From the NCBI GenBank assembly GCA_016764915.1, contig JAESQY010000083.1, positions 1-61,873 of the forward strand: a stretch of DNA of 61,873 nucleotides, read 5' to 3'. This document shows positions 54,926-61,873 of this stretch, piece after piece. This stretch comes from Aliivibrio sp. Its GTDB lineage: Bacteria > Pseudomonadota > Gammaproteobacteria > Enterobacterales > Vibrionaceae. Within the stretch, counting starts at the first letter, position 1; the number at the start of each line of letters is the position of its first letter. Both the position numbers and the translations under genes were made by a program. The notes under the pieces were generated by a model. That model saw only the letters and a list, made by a program, of their open reading frames with translations, was not told where the DNA came from and ran no database searches.

Positions 54926-55014
54926 GTTATTTAAAGATAATAAGTTTTTCTTTATTTCTTAAGAACTTTAGATTAATATTTACGGAAATAGGACGAATTT
55001 ACGCTTGATGAGAT

Positions 55015-57009
55015 ATGGATAATAAAAATAAAACCGAATCCAAAGAGAAGATCCACATACCTTTTCCACGATCTCACAAGGACGGACATCTGTTCGAAAT
55101 ACACAACAACGTTGTTGATTGGGTCAATCAATATCAACATTTTAAAGGTGTTACCAAAAGTATATCAGAACTTCTCAATTTGATTTCGCTGCAAGGCTTC
55201 TCTAGCAAAGATGGTATGGTATCTACTACTGAAATCATTGATGCAACTGATGGACATATAACTCGAGCGGCTATCCAACAACGCTTACGAACAGCGGTAA
55301 ATATTGGTTTATTTAAACAGTATCCTGTTAGATTTGACCAAGGTTTGGCTGGTAAAACCATGCTACATAAATTTGTTAACCCCTCACAACTTATCTCTGT
55401 CTTAGGGTCAACAAGCCTACGCTCAGAACAAAGTGAAGCACAAGATCGACAAAAAAGATCAAAAGCCCTAGCTCAAACAAAAGTAAACCATAGCCTATTG
55501 AATGAACATGGTTTAGGCACACCACCTTCAATGAGAGATGAAGCCGATCAGTTTGTTGTGTCACCAACGAACTGGGCAGGAATTATTGATCAAGCTTTAG
55601 CCCCACCTAGAACAAGAAAAAGTTACCAAAGATCGATGGTATCAATCTCAGGAACCAAAGCGGTCATTGAAACAAGATCATCGAAAAATATCATGACCGT
55701 TGATGATTTGATGACTCTGTTTGCACTGTTCACATTAACCGTTCAATACCATGACTATCATCAAGAAGATTATCAAATCCAAAATCGTGTGATGGCCAAT
55801 AAAACACCAATATACATCACTGATATCCTTGCATTACGAGGAAAAAAAGACAGTGGCCCGGCAAGAGATTCGATTCGAGATAGTATTGATCGTATTGAAT
55901 ATACAGACTTTCAACTGCATGAGCTGACGGGCCGCTGGTTAAGTGAAAATATGCCAGAAGGTTTTAAAAGTGATCGTTTTCGATTTCTTGCTAGAACAAT
56001 CACTGCATCAGATGAAGCACCACGCGAGGGTGATGATGGAGAGATAAAGATAAAACCTAATTTGTATATTTTAGTATGGGAACCTTCATTTTTTGATGAA
56101 TTATTAACCAAAGATTACTTTTTTCTATTCCCTCCTGAGATTCTACGCCAACATACCTTGGTATTTCAGCTCTATACGTTCTTCAGAAGCCGCCTGTCGC
56201 GTCGAATGTCAGATTCAATGCTACTGAGTGAATTAAACCAGAAACTAGCTAGAAACATTGAATGGCGACGTTTTTCGATAGATTTAATTCGTGAGTTGAA
56301 AAAGTTATCTGAAAAAAAGGTCACAGAGACACTTTTTGCCGTTAATTTGTGGGGATACCACTTAACAGTACAGCAACTTGATACTGACAGTAAACATTCA
56401 GACTATCAGATAGATATCCGGTGTGATCCTGAAGAGGTAATTCGTAATTCTCGTGCTCGAACAACCAATGCTGGCAAGCGAAACATGGCACCAACACTGC
56501 CTAACCCACTACGTAATGAGATCATTCCAAGACAGAAAATTGATGAGCTCTCACAGATTATAGATGGTGAATTTGAACCGATTCAACGGAAAGAAAAATC
56601 GGGTAGCAGTCGCTTAGGTAGGCGCGTAAAACAACGCAAGCATTTGGTTGAGATCAACGCAGATGAATTAACCATTACGTTATCAAAATACACATCAGAA
56701 GAGGCACTTCAACGCAGTATAACCGCACTATCTGCAATGACCGGTCACCCTGTTGCTGCTATTTTGGATGAGTGTCGTGGTTTGATTGAGAAACTCGATT
56801 GGTTACGCGTCAGTGGTGAGCCGATGACCTACCAAATGTTGAGCAAAACAGTTGAACTGTATAACGATCAGAAGAGTGGTAAACACCTCTCCATTGAACG
56901 ATTGATCTCTGGATTAGCAGTACGACGAAAGATTTGCAAACAAGTATTCGATGGGGATATTGATAATAATGTATTAAGAGTGATGGATGAAGTTGCTAGT
57001 GAGCACTAA
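55015..57009 (+). CDS. rctB: Chromosome II replication initiator RctB
   Basis: RctB is the Vibrionaceae-specific initiator of the second chromosome; it binds iterons, opens the origin and limits its own use. This 664-residue protein follows the family closely from the N-terminus: FPRSHKDGHLFEIHNNVVDW, then YQHFKGVTKSISELLNLISL, ITRAAIQQRLRTAVNIGLF and GLAGKTMLHKFVNPS. These correspond to the N-terminal winged-helix domain. Further winged-helix regions span the centre, and the C-terminal part (about 500-664) is the dimerisation/regulation region. No strong ribosome site is seen near the ATG (GGA is about 20 bases away), consistent with low expression. It is followed by a strong terminator. Confidence 0.97.
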   Translation: MDNKNKTESKEKIHIPFPRSHKDGHLFEIHNNVVDWVNQYQHFKGVTKSISELLNLISLQGFSSKDGMVSTTEIIDATDGHITRAAIQQRLRTAVNIGLFKQYPVRFDQGLAGKTMLHKFVNPSQLISVLGSTSLRSEQSEAQDRQKRSKALAQTKVNHSLLNEHGLGTPPSMRDEADQFVVSPTNWAGIIDQALAPPRTRKSYQRSMVSISGTKAVIETRSSKNIMTVDDLMTLFALFTLTVQYHDYHQEDYQIQNRVMANKTPIYITDILALRGKKDSGPARDSIRDSIDRIEYTDFQLHELTGRWLSENMPEGFKSDRFRFLARTITASDEAPREGDDGEIKIKPNLYILVWEPSFFDELLTKDYFFLFPPEILRQHTLVFQLYTFFRSRLSRRMSDSMLLSELNQKLARNIEWRRFSIDLIRELKKLSEKKVTETLFAVNLWGYHLTVQQLDTDSKHSDYQIDIRCDPEEVIRNSRARTTNAGKRNMAPTLPNPLRNEIIPRQKIDELSQIIDGEFEPIQRKEKSGSSRLGRRVKQRKHLVEINADELTITLSKYTSEEALQRSITALSAMTGHPVAAILDECRGLIEKLDWLRVSGEPMTYQMLSKTVELYNDQKSGKHLSIERLISGLAVRRKICKQVFDGDIDNNVLRVMDEVASEH

Positions 57010-57034
57010 CTAACTAGTAACTAAACTCTTTCGA

Positions 57035-57063
57035 ACGGCGAGCATGTTGCTCGCTGTTTTTTT
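57035..57063 (+). terminator. Rho-independent terminator of rctB
   Basis: ACGGCGAGC (57035-57043) pairs with GCTCGCTGT (57049-57057) through one G-U pair with a 5-nt loop, followed by a run of T residues to 57063. Confidence 0.88.
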
Positions 57064-57073
57064 ATCTACTCCT

Positions 57074-57087
57074 TGATCATGTTTCCG
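57074..57087 (+). promoter_or_regulatory. RctB-type motif between rctB and cobU
   Basis: TGATCATGTTTCCG, preceded by CT, matches the iteron pattern (compare TGATCATTGTTTCG). It lies just after the rctB terminator and before the cobU ribosome site. Confidence 0.5.
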
Positions 57088-57118
57088 ATCCAGGTAGTTC
57101 AATTATTATGGAGGAAGC

Positions 57119-57646
57119 ATGAGTATTGAATTTGTATTAGGTGGGGCTCGTTCTGGAAAAAGTAGCTATGCAGAGCAGTTAGCACAACAATCATCACTGC
57201 CAGTTACCTACATTGCTACCGCTACTGTTGAAGATGACGAAATGGCACAACGTATTGCTCATCATCAATCATCGCGTCCCGCTCATTGGAAAGTGATAGA
57301 GGAGCCGCTCTATCTTGCCTCTGTCATCAAACAACAGGCACAAAGAGGCCAATGCATCGTGGTTGATTGTTTAACTCTCTGGTTAACTAACTGCTTACTC
57401 AATGAAAATATCGACTGGCAGCAAGAAAAAGCGGATCTTCTCGATGTGCTTAATAAAGCTGAGGGGGTTGTGATTCTTGTCTCTAATGAAGTTGGGCAAG
57501 GGATTGTCCCTCTTGGCGAACTCACACGACAGTTTGTAGATGAAGCGGGCTGGTTACATCAACAAGTAGCCGCTAACAGCGATAGATTTGTTTTTGTCAC
57601 CGCAGGTATTTCTCAAGTTTTAAAATCCCCTTCGTTAAATGATTAA
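57119..57646 (+). CDS. cobU: Adenosylcobinamide kinase/guanylyltransferase CobU
   Basis: CobU phosphorylates adenosylcobinamide and attaches GMP, preparing it for joining with the lower ligand of vitamin B12. The 175-residue protein has the P-loop [16 protein letters not shown] at the start, the guanylylated-histidine segment [13 protein letters not shown] near residue 46, and [13 protein letters not shown] and [20 protein letters not shown], all diagnostic. The length is standard. GGAGGA precedes the ATG. Its stop overlaps the cobQ start (TAATG), so the pair is one operon. Only these two B12 genes are here, suggesting salvage with other steps elsewhere. Confidence 0.96.
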   Translation: MSIEFVLGGARSGKSSYAEQLAQQSSLPVTYIATATVEDDEMAQRIAHHQSSRPAHWKVIEEPLYLASVIKQQAQRGQCIVVDCLTLWLTNCLLNENIDWQQEKADLLDVLNKAEGVVILVSNEVGQGIVPLGELTRQFVDEAGWLHQQVAANSDRFVFVTAGISQVLKSPSLND

Positions 57647-59139
57647 TGAGTACAACAATGCAGTTATCTACACAAGCACTTATGGTGCAAGGAACAACCT
57701 CAGATGCAGGGAAAAGCGTGTTGGTTGCGGGTCTTTGCCGTGTCTTGGCAAGAAATGGAATCAAAGTAGCACCATTTAAACCACAGAATATGGCACTAAA
57801 CAGTGCTGTGACTGATGATGGTGGAGAGATAGGGCGCGCACAGGCTGTACAAGCATTTGCATGTGGTATTGAGCCGACAACAGATATGAATCCGGTATTG
57901 TTAAAACCAAATTCTGATATTGGTGCACAGGTGATCGTACATGGTAAAGCTAAGCAAGACATGGATGCGGTTGCCTACCATAATTATAAGCCCTTTTTAC
58001 TGAATGATGTGATGCTCTCATTTCGTCGCTTGCAACAGCAGTTTTCAACCGTGGTGATTGAAGGGGCAGGCAGCCCGGCTGAGATTAATCTAAGAGAGCA
58101 TGATATTGCTAATATGGGATTCGCTGAAGAGGCCGATATACCAGTAATCATAGTGGCTGATATTGATAGAGGAGGGGTTTTTGCGCACCTCTATGGCACC
58201 TTAGCGCTACTTTCTGCATCTGAGCAACAACGTGTAGTCGGTTTTGTTATTAATCGCTTCAGAGGTGATATAGCGCTTCTTGAACCTGGGTTGGAGTGGT
58301 TAGAGAAAAAAACAGGAAAACCTGTGATTGGGGTTATCCCCTATATTCACGGCCTAATGCTTGAAGCGGAAGATGCTATCAATATTCATCAAACTTTAGG
58401 GGATGGTGAAAAAATAAAAGTTGTCGTGCTAGTGTTACCAAGGATCAGTAACCACACTGACTTTGATCCGTTAAGAATGCACCCTAGTGTTGATCTTCAA
58501 TTTATCCCTAAAGGTCAACCGTTGCCTCCAGCAGACTTGATCATCGTTCCGGGAAGTAAAAGTGTGCGAGCGGATCTGGCGTTTCTGCGATCTCAACATT
58601 GGGATCAACAAATTCAGCGTCATATTCGTCTCGGGGGTAAGGTTGTTGGGATCTGTGGGGGATATCAAATGCTTGGTACCTTGATCAGTGATCCGTACGG
58701 AGTTGAAGGAGAAGCGGGTGACTCATTAGGCTTGGGATATTTGAATATAGTTACAGAATTAAAACGCAGCAAGAAGTTGAAAAAGGTGCGCGGTGAACTG
58801 AGACTACCAAATATGGATCCTGTCCCTGTAGAGGGGTATGAGATTCATGCAGGAGAGAGTAAAGGAGTATTGGCCTCAGCTCCTCTATGGGTAGAAGGTG
58901 CTGCTGAAGGCTCGCTGGATGAAAATAATCAGATACTGGGCAGTTACTTACATGGAATTTTTGAATCTGAACAAGCGTGCTCAGCACTATTAACATGGGC
59001 TGGGTTGAATAATGTGGAGGCTGTTAATTTTGCCATGCTACGAGAAGAGGGGATCAATCAAATTGCTGATGCCATAGAGCAATCACTAGATTTGCAAAAG
59101 TTATGGCCGGATTTCAAGCTAAATTTGAGCAAAACATAA
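57646..59139 (+). CDS. cobQ: Cobyric acid synthase CobQ (CbiP)
   Basis: CobQ amidates four side chains of adenosylcobyrinic acid a,c-diamide. The 497-residue protein has the N-terminal dethiobiotin-synthetase-like ATPase ([46 protein letters not shown]) and a C-terminal type 1 glutamine amidotransferase domain with the catalytic Cys in [14 protein letters not shown] and His in [11 protein letters not shown]. All motifs are intact. The [10 protein letters not shown] strand at about residue 297 is encoded by TGATCATCGTTCCG, which happens to fit the RctB motif. It overlaps cobU. No T-run terminator was seen after it. Confidence 0.96.
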   Translation: MSTTMQLSTQALMVQGTTSDAGKSVLVAGLCRVLARNGIKVAPFKPQNMALNSAVTDDGGEIGRAQAVQAFACGIEPTTDMNPVLLKPNSDIGAQVIVHGKAKQDMDAVAYHNYKPFLLNDVMLSFRRLQQQFSTVVIEGAGSPAEINLREHDIANMGFAEEADIPVIIVADIDRGGVFAHLYGTLALLSASEQQRVVGFVINRFRGDIALLEPGLEWLEKKTGKPVIGVIPYIHGLMLEAEDAINIHQTLGDGEKIKVVVLVLPRISNHTDFDPLRMHPSVDLQFIPKGQPLPPADLIIVPGSKSVRADLAFLRSQHWDQQIQRHIRLGGKVVGICGGYQMLGTLISDPYGVEGEAGDSLGLGYLNIVTELKRSKKLKKVRGELRLPNMDPVPVEGYEIHAGESKGVLASAPLWVEGAAEGSLDENNQILGSYLHGIFESEQACSALLTWAGLNNVEAVNFAMLREEGINQIADAIEQSLDLQKLWPDFKLNLSKT

Positions 59140-59421
59140 TCTAAATCACATTTAGCGTAATATAAACGTCCATGATCATCTTTCCACTGTTTTCATTGGC
59201 ACGATCAAACCTTTTACGTGATGAAACTCACAGCATTTACAGGTTACATTTAAAGATAAACCAGAGGTTATTCACTGTTGAATTTGACCTAAATCATAGT
59301 CGTATCAACCGCTACTTTCATTAATATCGATTGGATCACAAAGTGGTCATTTGATGCTTAACAGGACACTGAGGGTTTGCTAAAAAGGAGCCATCAAACG
59401 TGAGTGTCTTAGGAGGCCCCT
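59140..59421. other. Intergenic region with RctB-type and FNR-like motifs
   Basis: About 280 bp with no gene. It contains a short hairpin CTAAAT/ATTTAG just after cobQ (59141-59155), TGATCATCTTTCC at 59173 (RctB-type, nearly equal to iteron 4), and TTGACCTAAATCAT at 59284-59297, which resembles an FNR site with one weak position in each half. AGGAGG before 59422 is a strong ribosome site. Confidence 0.5.
59173..59185 (+). promoter_or_regulatory. RctB-type motif downstream of cobQ
   Basis: TGATCATCTTTCC differs from iteron 4 (TGATCATCTTTGC) at one base. It is 4.4 kb from the origin array. Function unproven. Confidence 0.5.
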
Positions 59422-59610
59422 ATGTCCATCAACTCAATTGATCATGACGAAATTGCGGTAATTTCATCTCAATACGACATTGAAAAAGAACTATCATCTA
59501 AAAAGCTGCAAGATAAAGCGAATGCGCGGAGAAGAATCGAAGCGATAAAAGATATCAAAGAGAGCGGCTTAACACTAGATGAAGCAAGAGAAATAGGTTT
59601 AATCCATTGA
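59422..59610 (+). CDS. Small charged protein, 62 aa, unknown
   Basis: A 62-residue protein rich in Lys, Glu and Arg (central KLQDKANARRRIEAIKDI), predicted mostly helical and soluble. I do not recognise a named family. Translation is very likely: AGGAGG sits about 8 bases before the ATG, and a good hairpin terminator follows the stop. The ending LTLDEAREIGLIH looks like a short structured tail. It is a separate transcription unit between cobQ and the MFS gene; an FNR-like sequence about 125 bp upstream hints at oxygen-linked control, weakly. Confidence 0.72.
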   Translation: MSINSIDHDEIAVISSQYDIEKELSSKKLQDKANARRRIEAIKDIKESGLTLDEAREIGLIH

Positions 59611-59621
59611 TCAATATAATA

Positions 59622-59652
59622 AACTAAAGCACATTTTGTGCCTTAGTTTTTT
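59622..59652 (+). terminator. Terminator after the 62-aa gene
   Basis: AACTAAAGCAC (59622-59632) pairs with GTGCCTTAGTT (59638-59648) with one mismatch and a short T-rich loop, followed by TTTT. It is probably shared with the convergent MFS gene. Confidence 0.75.
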
Positions 59653-59653
59653 A

Positions 59654-59668
59654 ATTTACACTGTAAAC
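59654..59668. promoter_or_regulatory. parS2: parS2 centromere site
   Basis: ATTTACACTGTAAAC is identical to the copy at 54103 and matches the consensus perfectly. It lies between convergent genes, 6 bp from the MFS stop codon. Confidence 0.88.
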
Positions 59669-59674
59669 CGAGCG

Positions 59675-60871
59675 TTAATTCTGCTGTTTTTTCATCATGA
59701 AGTTTGCCAGTAACAACACTGATACTGGCAAAATTGAAACCAATAACATCCACTCCCACCCCTTTGAAAATAGAACAAAACCTGCACCTAGTGATCCCGA
59801 AGCTTGAAATGCAGTAATTGAAAAATCGTTAATAGCTTGCACTTTGAATCGCTCTCCTGCTCGATACGTTTGTGCCAATAAGGTCGTTCCGCAGATAAAC
59901 ATAAAATTCCAACCGATACCGAGAAGAACTAACGATAGCCAGTAGTTGTGTAGAGTATGGCCCATCAATCCCATTCCAATGCAGGTCAACATTATGAGAC
60001 TGCCGATAGTGATAAGCCGATAAAGTCCAACATATCTAATTAAAACAGCGGTAAAAAGTGAAGGAAGATACATCGCGAGCACGTGACTCTGAATCACCCA
60101 TTTAGCACTTTGAATATCGTGACCATGATGTTGCATAGCAAGGGGGGTTGCTGTCATGAGAAAGGCCATAACGGCATAAGCGGTAATGCCTGAAGCGAGT
60201 GCTAACCACAACATTTTTTGCCTAAAAATAGTGGTCAGTGGTCTTGAGATAACATTACTCTGTAGATCATTATTTATCTCAAGTGGTTTCATAAATGTCC
60301 ACAACAGAGTCGCTCCGATAAGCTCAATGACAGCCAAAGCGATATACGCATTAGAGAATTCATTAGTAAATAGAGGTAAGTAATGGCCAATATTGAGCAG
60401 TTCAGGGCCGACAATAGCGGCGGAGATACCACCTAATAAGACCACACTGATGGCGCTAGGGTGTTGGTGATTGTGTTGGCAACTCTCAATGGCTGCAAAT
60501 CGATATTGACCAACAAAAGAGAGCTGTGTACCCAGTAAAAAACAGCTAATTACATAACCAAAAAATGAACTTTGCTCAATACTATACCCTGCCAATAAAG
60601 CAAAGAATGCACTCAGTAGTGCAGCTAGGGTAAAGGCATGTTTACGACCAATGTGCTGTTGGATTTTTGCAGAGGGAAAGATAAAAGCAGAAACACCAAC
60701 AATCAACGCGGTAACAGGGAGTGTGACCCATTCATTGTTATCAGTCAGCTGTGTCCCTATGATGCCACCAAGAAAAACGTTCATTGCTCCGACAGATAAA
60801 ACAAAGGGTTGAATCAAGGCCAGTAGCCACACATTCCAAGGCAAAAAACGCGAAGAGGTAGAGGAGTTCAT
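59675..60871 (-). CDS. MFS transporter, substrate unknown
   Basis: This 398-residue protein has twelve hydrophobic segments and the loop motif of the major facilitator superfamily in a weak form (FIFPSAKIQQHIGRKHAFTL between helices 2 and 3, resembling G-x-L-a-D-r-x-G-r-k). It starts with a short cytoplasmic tail and ends in MMKKQQN. No close subfamily is evident; a role in metabolite or drug efflux is only a general guess. It is monocistronic, with a poor ribosome site. Confidence 0.82.
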   Translation of the reverse strand: MNSSTSSRFLPWNVWLLALIQPFVLSVGAMNVFLGGIIGTQLTDNNEWVTLPVTALIVGVSAFIFPSAKIQQHIGRKHAFTLAALLSAFFALLAGYSIEQSSFFGYVISCFLLGTQLSFVGQYRFAAIESCQHNHQHPSAISVVLLGGISAAIVGPELLNIGHYLPLFTNEFSNAYIALAVIELIGATLLWTFMKPLEINNDLQSNVISRPLTTIFRQKMLWLALASGITAYAVMAFLMTATPLAMQHHGHDIQSAKWVIQSHVLAMYLPSLFTAVLIRYVGLYRLITIGSLIMLTCIGMGLMGHTLHNYWLSLVLLGIGWNFMFICGTTLLAQTYRAGERFKVQAINDFSITAFQASGSLGAGFVLFSKGWEWMLLVSILPVSVLLLANFMMKKQQN

Positions 60872-61011
60872 AATAATACCAATGAGAAACGGTCAAACAT
60901 TGAAGCATAAATAAAGCACAATTAAAACGTCTTCAATATCGCACCTCGTCTTTGTATTTCAATTCATAGTTGTTATAGTTTCATCACTTAAAATCAATTG
61001 TAGAGTAACCC

Positions 61012-61215
61012 ATGAATTTATCGTTATTACCAGCAGAGGAAAAAAATAGAATTGAATTGGACAAGCAAGCCGCTTATGCCGTTTGGCAGGTTAAAAATGG
61101 CAAGGCTGGTTATGAGTTGTTCTCGCTTGAGGCTGGTAAGCTCACTGTTGAAAATGAATGTGAGTTTTTTAAACAAAGTGTCGAAAAATACAAAAGAAAA
61201 ATGGGTGTTCAGTAA
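61012..61215 (+). CDS. Small conserved-looking protein, 67 aa (possibly DUF3283)
   Basis: A 67-residue soluble protein, MNLSLLPAEEKNRIELDKQA at the start, with a helical C-terminus (EFFKQSVEKYKRKMG). It resembles the DUF3283 proteins of Vibrio as I remember them, but I cannot verify this. AGAGTAA is the only ribosome-like sequence before the ATG. It lies directly upstream of the YebC-type gene, a neighbourhood that appears conserved on Vibrio chromosome II. Role unknown. Confidence 0.65.
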   Translation: MNLSLLPAEEKNRIELDKQAAYAVWQVKNGKAGYELFSLEAGKLTVENECEFFKQSVEKYKRKMGVQ

Positions 61216-61346
61216 CTTTAGTTGATTTTAGATCAAATTTATTCAAACAAAGCGGGCAGTATCATCGGCAGTACTAGCCGAATCATCACTGAATTTGATA
61301 GAATCGCCCGCATAATGTTACATAGACAAAATAAGAGAGAATTCAG

Positions 61347-61682
61347 ATGGGAAGAAAGTTTGAAGTGCGCAAAGCCTCAATGGCAAAAACCCAAGGCGCA
61401 AAAATTAAAGTCTTTTCTAGATATGGCAAAGAAATATATGTTTGTGCCAAAAATGGGGGAGTTGACCCCGATACTAACTTAGCACTTCGTCATCTCATCT
61501 CTAAAGCAAAGAAAGACAATGTACCTGTGCATGTTATCGATAAAGCGTTAGATAAAGCGACTGGCGGCGGCGGTGAAGATTATGTACCTGCCCGTTATGA
61601 AGGTTTTGGTCCTGGTGGCTGTACGGTTATTGTGGATTGCTTAACAGATAACGGCAACCGTCCCCTTTGTTCCGTGTTATAA
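61347..61682 (+). pseudogene. YebC-family gene, interrupted after about 105 codons
   Basis: The reading frame starts like chromosome II YebC/PmpR-family proteins ([20 protein letters not shown], then [53 protein letters not shown]). Family members run to about 240 residues and continue after D-N-G-N-R with a T-x-x-D-V-R motif. Here the match ends abruptly at codon 105 (61660-61662) and seven unrelated codons lead to a stop at 61680-61682. This is the signature of an insertion, not of a point mutation. YebC proteins help translation or transcription control. The remainder of the gene should lie beyond the inserted element, outside this window. Confidence 0.85.
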
Positions 61683-61690
61683 CAGCCGTT

Positions 61691-61754
61691 TGGATAAGTC
61701 TGCCAATCTAAACCAACCTGTTTAACTGGGACGGTGTAAAAGGCAGAATATCCA
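61691..61754 (+). ncRNA. Candidate target-binding-loop stem of a bridge-type RNA
   Basis: TGGATA (61691-61696) and TCTGCC (61699-61704) pair perfectly with TATCCA (61749-61754) and GGCAGA (61742-61747), leaving only a 2x1 internal loop. The enclosed 37 nt include GGGACGGT (61728-61735), complementary to ACCGTCCC at the insertion junction (61658-61665). Structure is seen in the sequence; the guide role is a hypothesis. Confidence 0.45.
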
Positions 61755-61802
61755 TATATTGGAACATCTCAAATTTAACAACCAATAAGAGATATTAGTA
61801 AA

Positions 61803-61839
61803 TGCACCAAACTCCTTCTCTACTGAGAAGTTTGGCGCA
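61803..61839 (+). repeat. Bulged inverted repeat near the start of the inserted gene
   Basis: CCAAA and CTTCTC (61807-61820) pair with GAGAAG and TTTGG (61825-61835) around a TACT loop with a 3-nt bulge, and outer TGC pairs with GCA. It has no T-run, so it is more likely an RNA structure element than a terminator. Confidence 0.65.
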
Positions 61840-61868
61840 TGCTAATTTAAAATACGGAGAAAGAAAGC

Positions 61869-61873
61869 ATGAA
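61869..61873 (+). CDS. Start of a gene cut by the window edge
   Basis: ATG at 61869 follows GGAGAAAGAAAGC, a good ribosome site at proper distance. Only the start codon and two further bases are visible. If the preceding stretch is an insertion element end, this is probably its transposase/recombinase. Confidence 0.5.

Larger units (their letters stand above)
53885..55014. other. oriCII: Replication origin of chromosome II (oriCII) with flanking inc/rctA-like region
   Basis: About 1.1 kb with no supportable protein gene lies between divergent parA2 and rctB. It contains one parS2 site (54103), TGATCAT-type RctB motifs on both strands at 54238, 54265 (reverse), 54326 (reverse), 54463 and 54593, a perfect DnaA box (54667), six regularly spaced iterons (54691-54812) and an AT-rich ATCA-repeat region (54878-54925). 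The left half corresponds in position to the negative-control inc/rctA region of V. cholerae, and the right half to the minimal origin. GATC Dam sites are dense, as needed for methylation-dependent RctB binding. Confidence 0.92.
61663..61868 (+). mobile_element. Probable left end of an insertion element with structured non-coding leader
   Basis: From 61663 the sequence no longer matches YebC. For about 206 bases there is no gene but strong RNA-like structure. There is a 10-bp palindrome TGTTATAACA (61675-61684). A 12-bp stem, TGGATA/TATCCA plus TCTGCC/GGCAGA (61691-61704 with 61742-61754), encloses a 37-nt loop. TATTGG/CCAATA interleaves with ATCTC/GAGAT (61757-61793), and a bulged hairpin lies at 61803-61839. 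A good ribosome site (GGAGAAAG) and ATG follow. A roughly 200-nt structured leader before a recombinase is typical of IS110-group elements, whose leader encodes a bridge RNA. The recombinase is not in view, so the family is inferred. Confidence 0.6.

Noticed and set aside
57597-57962. 121-codon open frame on the - strand over the cobU/cobQ junction
   Set aside because: Antisense shadow of two clear genes.
61222-61482. 86-codon open frame overlapping the start of the yebC-like gene
   Set aside because: Out of frame with the recognisable YebC sequence; no family features.
61663-61868. attC integron site or group II intron at the yebC break
   Set aside because: No paired R''/L''-L'/R' attC core sites and no GTGYG 5' end or domain V-like hairpin; an insertion element end fits better.
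1-61873. CRISPR arrays, tRNA or rRNA genes
   Set aside because: No regularly spaced 24-37-nt repeats with unique spacers and no tRNA or rRNA sequence was recognised; the only phased array is the origin iterons.

Overview
The window looks like part of the secondary chromosome (chromosome II) of a Vibrionaceae bacterium, most likely a Vibrio. The diagnostic part is the right-hand third. It holds an rctB initiator gene, a parA2/parB2 pair, an origin with six TGATCAT iterons spaced exactly 23 bp apart beside one perfect DnaA box, and several copies of the chromosome II centromere motif (NTTTACANTGTAAAN). Species was not determined.

Layout. 279-20417: a complete structural type VI secretion cluster on the + strand (tssA-B-C-E-F-G-H, sigma54 activator vasH, small lipoprotein, FHA protein, tssJ-K-L-M, PP2C phosphatase, Ser/Thr kinase), closed by a convergent Sel1-repeat gene. 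No hcp, vgrG, PAAR or obvious effector lies inside it. 21637-25634: small accessory genes (a 62-residue orphan, a lipoprotein, an alpha/beta hydrolase, a DUF3302/HlyD-like membrane pair). 25722-27242: a membrane PAS-GGDEF diguanylate cyclase. 27386-33827: proline catabolism and uptake on the - strand (AraC regulator, putA, a detached PutA C-terminal domain, putP). 34336-36888: a secreted PEGA/FGE-sulfatase-like protein and pdxH. 37081-40238: a DctB/DctD-like two-component pair whose regulator has lost the GAFTGA loop. 40395-48459: a Lap-type surface-adhesin module (HlyD adaptor, TolC-like channel, OmpA-like lipoprotein, LapG-like protease, LapD-like c-di-GMP receptor, ABC exporter), with a diguanylate cyclase converging on it. 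No giant adhesin gene is in view.

49525-59139: tmcA, parB2, parA2, oriCII, rctB and two cobalamin genes (cobU, cobQ). 59422-61873: two small conserved-looking genes, an MFS transporter and the 5' part of a YebC-family gene. That gene stops matching its family at about 61662, where a roughly 200-nt highly structured non-coding stretch begins, followed by a Shine-Dalgarno sequence and the first codon of a new gene at the window edge. This looks like the left end of an insertion element. The long structured leader fits the IS110 (bridge-RNA) type, but the recombinase gene is outside the window.

How the parts work together. RctB and DnaA act on the iterons and the AT-rich ATCA-repeat region to start chromosome II replication. 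ParB2 on the scattered parS2 sites and ParA2 segregate the new origins. The diguanylate cyclases could feed the LapD receptor, which would restrain the LapG protease and so keep an adhesin on the surface. The phosphatase/kinase pair and FHA protein probably switch the T6SS post-translationally, while VasH links secretion to sigma54 promoters, probably elsewhere. No tRNA, rRNA or CRISPR was seen. All family assignments come from reading the sequence; no database search was run.
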